64,000 nt of DNA. It comes from Panicum virgatum (taxonomy: Eukaryota > Streptophyta > Magnoliopsida > Poales > Poaceae). A model generated the notes under the pieces. It did no database searches. It had not been told where the DNA came from and saw only the letters and a list, made by a program, of their open reading frames with translations. Location: contig NC_053143.1 in the NCBI RefSeq assembly GCF_016808335.1, positions 1,149,398-1,213,397 on the forward strand. The letters run 5' to 3'. Of the stretch, positions 57,467 to 64,000 are shown one piece after another (the stretch's first letter is position 1; each line of letters starts with the position of its first letter). The position numbers and the translations under genes are program-made.

Positions 57467-60281
57467 TGTCACACCCGGTTTATGAAGGCAAACCGAATGC
57501 ATCTCATATGTGCGCCAGGATCAGTTTACACACATATGATTAAACATAAAGTAAATATCACAACTAGTGCAAACGTAAAGAGAGTATTAAAGATTTTATT
57601 ACAAGACCGAATGTCGAAAGCGAATAAATAAACGTCTAAAGAGTAGCAGCGGAATCTTCTTCAGCACAGGCAGATGACTGGGAGACATACGCCTAGAAAT
57701 CCTCGAAGTCTTCTGGAAACTCCGGGCAGTTGTTATTACGGTCTGAGCAGCAAGTATGCAAGGGTGAGTACACTTATGGTTGGTACTCAACAAGTGGTAG
57801 GGAAACAACTATAATATATGCAAGGCTATTTCAAGGAATAGCTGACACGGTTTTAACTGCACTCAGCCATTTTTAGTTGATCATATTTTATTAGCAAGCA
57901 TTAACTAGATATAAGTATATACCATTAAACTCATAAGATAAGCATATATGAAGATATACATCATAACCATAAGTAAAAGCATCGATTTAGATCAACTTCA
58001 AGTTCAATTATCATGTGAGGGTCCAAGCCGCTCTTGACCGTGAGCACGGCTAACCGGTTAGTTTTACACTCTGCAGAGGTTGTACACTTTCACCACAATT
58101 CGCGTAAAAGCTCCGAAGAACTTTAAACCCAACCATGCAAGTGCGGGCCAAGCACCATATCACACTTCCTTAGGTATGACTGCATAGGGATGCTACGAGG
58201 CCTTTACAAAGATTCCCTAACCTATGACAACCCGCTAAGGTTTCAAGTCAAAGCGGTCATAACACTGTCCTAATGAGGTGGTACCTTACCAAAGGACCAT
58301 CAAACAATACCAATTGCCCCAAGAGGACCGAGCTATACCCCGTCGATGCATCCCCTCTTGCCCTTTCGGTAAGATTGTCACAAGCTAGAGTTTCTAATTA
58401 ATCAGCCAAGACCAGAGCCATATAGTAATTGTGGTTGTACTGTTTTCTTGGGTGGTTCTCCATGTTCCATTTAACACATATGATCTTGATTAACAATATT
58501 AAACCATCATGAACTTGAAGTAAACAGGTGTAACATTTGTAAAATTATCCACCCATAACCAAGGTAAAGCAACTAGCAAAAGCTACCCAACATGAAATTA
58601 AACCCAAGTTGATCAAGGAATAAGGTATACAATACTAGGCATGTCCTTAACTCGGTTCCCATCAAATTATAGACTCATGCATGAACATAAAAGTAAATGT
58701 GATAGATTTAGTGATTTCATGGGTCAAAAGTATGATCAAGGGTCCACTTGCCTTCCTCAAACTGCTGCTGATCCGGTCCTCCGAAGCCTTGATCTTGCTG
58801 CTGCTCCTCGAACTGCGGATCGTCTATCGCATCACACACGCACATGCAAGCAAACAAGTACAAACAATAAGAAACAGTACACCAAACAACAAAAACAGTA
58901 CAAAAAGAGGTTACTAAACTATTCTACTCGTTGCAACGATCGCGTGAGCGCAAAGATCATCGAAAACGGATCTAAAACGAGAAAGTTATGGCTAAAACAA
59001 GATCTAAGGGCTAAATCGTAATTAAACCTTATACGCAGGGGCTAGATCATAAAAACAGGGGCTGATTTGTAAATATTTTTCAACAGAAGAGGACGGCGGG
59101 TTAATTTTGGAAAAACAGAGGGGCTTTAGTGCAAAACCGACACGGTTGACCGTTTTCCTGGCTAGGTTGACTTCGATCCGATCTAATCCGAGCCGTGCGT
59201 TTTAGATCTGACGGCTAGGGTTCTTTGGTGCGGGCTGGCGGCGGCGGAAATGACCGGCGGTAAGTTAAGACGGCGGCGCGCGGCGGCGGGACGGCCGGAG
59301 TATGCTAAAACAGCCGTCCGGGGCTCGTTTGGCTCGGGTCTTGGACCGGGAGCACGCGCGCGAGCACACGAACTTGATGAAGGAGCTTGTGCGGAACATA
59401 AGCGAGCGGAGCGGCCGTGCGGCGGCGCATGGCGGAGCGGCGGCGCCGGCGAGCTAAAGCGGACGAAACGGAGCGTGAAGGAGAAGAAAAACAGGCCGAT
59501 GAGCCTCACTACCTCGGTGCGAATCTCCTGGAGGGCTTGAAGTCGATGGGGACGCGTTGGAACGGCGGCGGCGCGAAGAACCCCGAGCTCCAACAATGGC
59601 GGCGGTTTTGGGAGCTAGGGTTAGCGAGGGCTTGGGCGGCGGCTGCGGGTTTGGCGAGGGCTAGGAGGGTGTCTCGGGTTCCTTTTATAGGGGCGGGCGC
59701 TGGCCTTGGCGTGCGGGCCCGAGGGGAACACGGCGGCGCGCGCGTGGCCGGGTCGGACTCGAGCCAGAGTCCGGCTCGGACGGGGGAGGGAGACGCTCCC
59801 GACAGGCGGGACCCCCTTGGCAGCGAGACAGGGAGGGGGGAGGGGGCGCTGGGCCGGAACGGGCCGGGAGGCGTGGCGAACGGGCCGGCGGGGAGGAAAA
59901 AGGGGTGGGGCGCCGGTTGGGCCAAAACAAAAGAAAGCGGCCCGCATAAAAGGAGAAAAGAGGAAAAGAAAAAGGTGGGCCGGGCTGAAAGAGAGAGAGA
60001 AAGAGAAATGATTTTCCAATTTCCAAAACGATTCAAACTCTTTCAATTTAAATTCAAACTCAAAGATTTGAATTTAAGTTGAACAACAAGCAAATAAAAA
60101 ATGCAAACCAGCATGAAATGCACACACCTATTTTCCTTATATTTATTTTATGGCTAAATAATTTATTTAAGCTCGCGATAAATGCTCTAAATTCAAGATA
60201 AATTAGATGAAACCTTATCGAGCCTACAATAAACCTAATCAAATTTACTTAGGTTCCTAATTTGAAAATACGGGTGTTACA
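57467..60281 (-). repeat. 5' LTR of the Tekay element
   Basis: 2815 bp, the same length as the 3' LTR. Promoter TATAAAAG on the minus strand at 59682-59689 with start near 59655; AATAAA on the minus strand at 57595-57600. The R region is therefore about 2 kb and U5 only about 100 bp. Confidence 0.95.
59682..59689 (-). promoter_or_regulatory. TATA box driving the Tekay element
   Basis: TATAAAAG in a GC-rich region, followed on the minus strand by a GC-rich leader. No upstream ATG is needed before a possible donor GAG|GTAGTG near 59508. Confidence 0.7.
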
Positions 60282-61090
60282 GGGCGCCAGGGGTGCTCCT
60301 CGGCCCCTTTTATAGGCGGCCGAGGCGGTGGAGGGCGGGGCGCGTCGGTGGCGGCCGGCGGGCTTCGTGGCCGGCTTTAATGGCGGTGGGGGCGAGCTGC
60401 TGTGCGGCTCGGCGTCGCGGAGCGGTGGCACGGGCGGCGAGGTCGGCACGGGGTGACGCGACAGCTCGGGCAGGCGGCGAGCGGGGCAGGCGGCGCTGTG
60501 CAGCTTGACGACGGGCGGCGCGGCGAGTGCACGTGGGAGCAGGGGCGAGCGGGACCGGGGGCGGCCGGCGTCAAGCCGCAAGCGGCGAGTGGCACGGTGG
60601 GCGGCGCGCGTCGCGTGGTGGCGCGCGCGTTGGCAGCAGGCGAGCGGCGTGGCACGGGCGTCGCGGCTCGGTGCGCCGAGCGCCGCGTGCGTGCGTGCGC
60701 GCGTGCGCGTGCGCATGGGCAGGCCGGGGGCGGGCGCGCGCACAGGGACGGGGAGCGGCCGGGATAGCCAGCGGGCGTGCGTGAGCGTGGTCGGGGCGGC
60801 GCGGCAAGCGGACTGCAGCTCGCGGGAGAGGAGAGAGGGAAGGAAGGGAGGAGGAGGAGAAAGAAAACGAAGGAAAATGGAAAAAGAAAAAAGAGAAAGA
60901 AAAGGAAAGAGAGAAAAAAGAGAGAAAAAGAGAGAGATGGCAGGGATCGCGGCGGCGATTGGATGTCGGGACTGGGTTTTCGGGAGATCGGGCGGGGATC
61001 GATTTTGAATGGATTGAGCTCAACGATTGAAAAGAGGTTTTGAAATTATTTAGCGCGTGATTTGATTTGGTAATTTTTTGGGATGTTACA
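60282..61090 (-). repeat. Solo LTR, right part
   Basis: Completes the split LTR beginning at 46112. Holds the promoter end: TATAAAAG on the minus strand at 60307-60314, a GC-rich stretch, a purine-rich AAAGAAAA/GAGAG tract (60820-60935), and the terminus GGGATGTTACA followed by CCCGG. The first five bases are the duplicated GGGCG target. GC-rich frames (60249-60743 minus, 60505-61008 plus) have no domain. Confidence 0.85.
60307..60314 (-). promoter_or_regulatory. TATA box of the solo LTR
   Basis: TATAAAAG on the minus strand. The Tekay target site (60282-60286) lies 28-32 bp downstream, where transcription of this LTR would start. Confidence 0.7.
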
Positions 61091-61095
61091 CCCGG

Positions 61096-61320
61096 TGGCG
61101 TGCGGTCCTAGACTCCTCCCCGGCGGTGGTGAACGGCGCCCTCGGCTTCCTACTGTGCCATCTCAAGTTCACAAGCGAGATCCACGGCAGGCTTAGTGAC
61201 CTGCTGACGACGGCGACGCCCAGAAGCAAGGGGGACACGCCTCTGCACTGCACCGCCAGGGCCGCGGAACACTCTGATGGTCATCCGCCTCATGAAACTC
61301 TCCGATCTGCTCCTCTATGA
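61096..61320 (+). pseudogene. Possible ankyrin-repeat gene fragment
   Basis: The frame reads LSDLLTTATPRSKGDTPLHC then TARAAEHSD; DTPLHC.ARA fits an ankyrin repeat as in grass ACD6-like membrane proteins. Only about one repeat is seen and the frame is lost soon after. Its left side is the GC-rich sequence before 46111, since the solo LTR is inserted between them. Confidence 0.4.
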
Positions 61321-62702
61321 CATATCTCTATGGCATCTATGACATATGGTCATAGTTTTCTTTTGTTCCAGTTAGATTCGAAATTTAAAATTTTCATCCC
61401 AAGATGTCATGTCTCTTTCTATGCGTGTATGTACATACCTCCATGGCATCTTCGATATACGTTTCTATGCTACCATATAAATTATTCTACCATAGATGGG
61501 GTACTATGCGAAGTATCCGTGCATGTATTTCTACGCTACTTTGGCTAAGCTTCTATGATCTGAAATCATCAACAAATCGTTGGATTGTATTCCTACGTTA
61601 CTTCGGTCAAGCTTCTATGATATGAAATCATGAACAAATTGGATTGTATTCCTACGCTACTTAGGCTAAGGTTATATGATCTGAAATGATCAACAAATTG
61701 TTGGGAGTCATCACTGCATTCTTGAAACTTATGTACTGAAATCTATAAGCTTCTATGGTTGCCAAAACAAGGTCAGATGAAAGATTTTACTAATCATAAA
61801 AAATTCTTACCTGCAGAAACGCTTCAAATTCCTGCATGTGGAGATTTTTTATTAACGATTCTATGCTAGTTGCCACTGGGATTATATGCTAGTTGAGCGC
61901 ATCCAATTTATATGCTACGCCCGCTAATATTGGTTTATATGCCTATGATTTTATAGTAGATGGATTCAAATTTAAAATTCCAACAAAAAGGCATTGATCT
62001 CACGTGGTGACTAGATTACAATTTTAAACTTCACAATACAATTGTCCGGATACTCCGGGTAGACATGTTCGGACATCCGATTGACAACCCGAATACTCCA
62101 GACATATATTCGGACATCCGATCGACAGCACCGATACTTCGGGTATATGTTTCTATCTCCATGTTTCGCAGGAACCTCTGGGTATGGTTTCTGTAATATA
62201 AATTTCAAATTTTAGAGATAACTTCTCCTCTATACATATGTTTATATGATTGCACGCATATGGTTCTACGCCATGTTTCAGGACAGATACATCAATCACT
62301 ATAAATATGGCCATATTTCAGGACAGATACATCAATGGCTATAAATATAGTCCTATGTACAGATTTCTGTGATATGCTAGATATTTTTTTCTATAGTTCA
62401 ATTTTTAAATTTCAGAGGGAATGTGTGTCCCTGTACATATATTTCTATGACTGCAAATATATGACTATAACTATGGGCTTCTATGATGTCTAGATTTAAA
62501 TTTCAAAAAAATTATAAAAAATATTCTAAATAGATCTCATATGATGAAAAAAACTCCAGTAATCTAGTGGTGAAAATCGTTTGAGAACTGGAGATCCGAA
62601 TGAAAAGTTATTGCAGAAAAAGACACAAAAATAATTGCATGCATGGGTCAGTCACCTTTATCTCTCCTATGCCACGTCCTGCTAGCCTCGGCATGCATGC
62701 AC
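61321..62702. repeat. AT-rich region of short tandem repeats
   Basis: No gene. Contains a three-unit repeat of about 60 bp (61524-61704, TTCTATGAT and CTACGCTACTT blocks), two to three units of about 45-50 bp with TTCGGACATCCGAT (62040-62145), and two 39-40-bp units with TTTCAGGACAGATACATCAA (62272-62350). It looks like the inside of an unclassified repeat element. Confidence 0.6.
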
Positions 62703-63811
62703 GCTGGGTCGGTCCAGGATGCAGAATAAGTTATTCAGCGCCCTTCCCTCAACTCTGAAATTGGAAAAATACGATCTCAAAACCGGAAAATTCTTCTTTA
62801 AACCGAAAAAAGATAAGTATCCATTCGCAATCGGAAAATTAGGATGTTCAAATCGGAAATTGTTCTGTGTGACCGAAAAAGTTAGCTCATCCATTCCGCA
62901 ACCAGAAAATTAGGAGGTTCAAACCGGAAATTATTCTGTGCGACCGAAAAATTTAGCTAAGTCATGGTCATTCATTTTGCAACCGAATAATGAAGCTCCT
63001 AAAGTCGACGGCCAAGTCCAAACAAACCTACGAGAAATAAACTGAGGCATTAGAAGACATCAACAGGAACCTTGACAAATAATCATTTGTTTTCATCTTA
63101 TTTTGTTTTCCTGTTGCAAAAAAATCAACATTCTTCTACCCATGTTGTCAATTTAAATAACTTATCTAACCTCAGTGTGATCCCACACCCAACGTGATTG
63201 ATATATTCATAATTTTCTTGTTAGAAATTTTGATTTTTCCGACCACGGCCCATACTCTTTCCAAGGCAAATGGATTTCTTATGTAGTCCAATATGCTTGA
63301 TATTCATAATTTTCTTGTTACAAATTTTAATTTTTTGGTTACAATAACACGTTTATGGTTATTGAATCTTTATTTTCCTGTTTCAGCCTATCTCGAGTAA
63401 TTTTCTGGGTAAGTCACAATTTTCTGGTCTGAGAAATACATTTTCTGGTTCCAGATCCTTGAATAGAGGTGTGTCATGTTCTTTTCCGGTTAAGATTACA
63501 AGTTTCCGATTTTGAGATTTCATTTTCCGGTTTTAAATCCCTGTTCATGTGTTTTTCCAGTTGAACAAAGAATTTTTAGGTTTCGGAATTCTATTTTCGG
63601 GTTTCAAATTCCTGTTCATGTGTTTTTCCAGTTGAACTAAGAATTTTTCGATTTCGGGATTCCATTTTCCGGTTTCAAGTCCCTATTTATGAATTTTTCC
63701 GGTTCAACAAAGAATTTTTCAGTTTTGAGATTCTATTTTCCGGTTTCGGGTTGAGGGCTGGTGTGTGTGTGGGGAGGGGGAGGGGCGCTAAATAATAATC
63801 CAACACCCAGC
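62703..63811. mobile_element. Inverted-repeat element with tandem arms
   Basis: The left end GCTGGGT, TTATTCAGCGCCC, CCCTCAAC, GAAATTGG is matched in inverted order at the right end (CCGGTTTCGGGTTGAGGG, GGGGCGCTAAATAATAA, ACCCAGC). The right arm carries about five units of 71 bp (63440-63745) and the left arm shorter inverted units. No target duplication found and no transposase, so the superfamily is open. Confidence 0.5.
63440..63745. repeat. 71-bp tandem repeats with ATTTTCCGGTTT
   Basis: Unit starts near 63440, 63522, 63593, 63664 and 63734; the last three intervals are 71, 71 and 70 bp. Shared blocks: TTCATGTGTTTTTCCAGTTG and AAAGAATTTTT. Confidence 0.85.
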
Positions 63812-63885
63812 TCTCTCCCCCTCTCTCTATATATATATATGAAGAAACCGTCGATCGGAACGACAGCTGCTAGCTGAATCCAAAT

Positions 63886-64000
63886 TACCTGAAATCCGAT
63901 AGGTGCACAAGTTAGCGCCCATGCATAACGCCTTTCAGTTGTTCACATGGAAACAATGCAAAAATATGTGTGAATGCATATACTTGAGATGCATGCTTTT
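63886..64000 (+). repeat. Direct repeat, right copy
   Basis: Matches 44646-44757 with a few substitutions and a small insertion (about 63947-63957). It continues to the window edge, so its full length is not visible. Confidence 0.85.

Larger units (their letters stand above)
48387..60281 (-). mobile_element. Complete Tekay-type Ty3 chromovirus
   Basis: An 11.9-kb full-length LTR retrotransposon. Order on the minus strand: 5' LTR (60281-57467), primer-binding site for initiator Met-tRNA (57462-57451), an extra 383-residue frame (57266-56115), gag-pol (55824-51214), polypurine tract (51215-51204), 3' LTR (51201-48387). The target duplication GGGCG flanks it at 48382-48386 and 60282-60286. Both LTRs are exactly 2815 bp; by eye I find seven substitutions (49111/58191, 50149/59229, 50467/59547, 50491/59571, 50674/59754, 50723/59803, 50866/59946), about 0.25 percent, so the insertion is young. 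Both frames are open, so the element may be able to move. The chromodomain and integrase type fit the Tekay (Del) group. Confidence 0.95.

Overview
The window reads as nuclear DNA of a grass (Poaceae). Evidence: genes with many GT-AG introns, a GC-rich first exon in the threonyl-tRNA synthetase gene, tandem group III WRKY genes, and dense layers of grass-type transposons (Tat/Retand and Tekay-type Ty3 elements, Stowaway, Tourist, Mutator-like, CACTA and hAT-like remnants). I cannot name the species.

Layout. Bases 1-9308 are the 3' half of a Tat/Retand-type Ty3 element: a broken integrase end, a broken multi-exon antisense gene with a Transposase_28-like domain, and a 1325-bp LTR. This element sits inside an older Tekay-like LTR (9309-10951), which sits inside another LTR fragment (10952-11832). 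A Copia-like LTR piece follows, to 13575. Host genes then appear: a group III WRKY gene (14322-15442, minus), a RING-H2 gene (18558-19160, minus) and a complete 20-exon threonyl-tRNA synthetase gene (21635-28815, plus). Bases 29 to 37 kb are transposon-rich with captured gene fragments. A second group III WRKY gene (37162-38509, minus) and a third, frameshifted one (42340-44080, minus) follow.

From 45 kb on, the window is a nested transposon stack. A solo LTR (46112-48386 plus 60282-61090, target duplication CCCGG) is split by a complete young Tekay-type chromovirus (48387-60281, target duplication GGGCG, two 2815-bp LTRs with seven differences seen by eye). That element keeps an intact 1536-residue gag-pol with an integrase chromodomain. 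Upstream of gag it also has a separate 383-residue reading frame. The right end (61-64 kb) holds short tandem repeats, a 1.1-kb inverted-repeat element, and a copy of sequence found upstream of the third WRKY gene.

The strongest novel signal is that upstream reading frame (56115-57266, minus). Its first 15 residues after Met match the histone H3 N-terminal tail at 12 positions, and the three differences (K4R, S10R, K14R) are all to arginine. Lys9 and its QTARK context are kept. The same element encodes a chromodomain, the module class that can read methylated H3 tails. A retrotransposon carrying both a histone-tail mimic and a chromodomain suggests interference with, or exploitation of, host chromatin marking. 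The function is inferred; the sequence match is direct.
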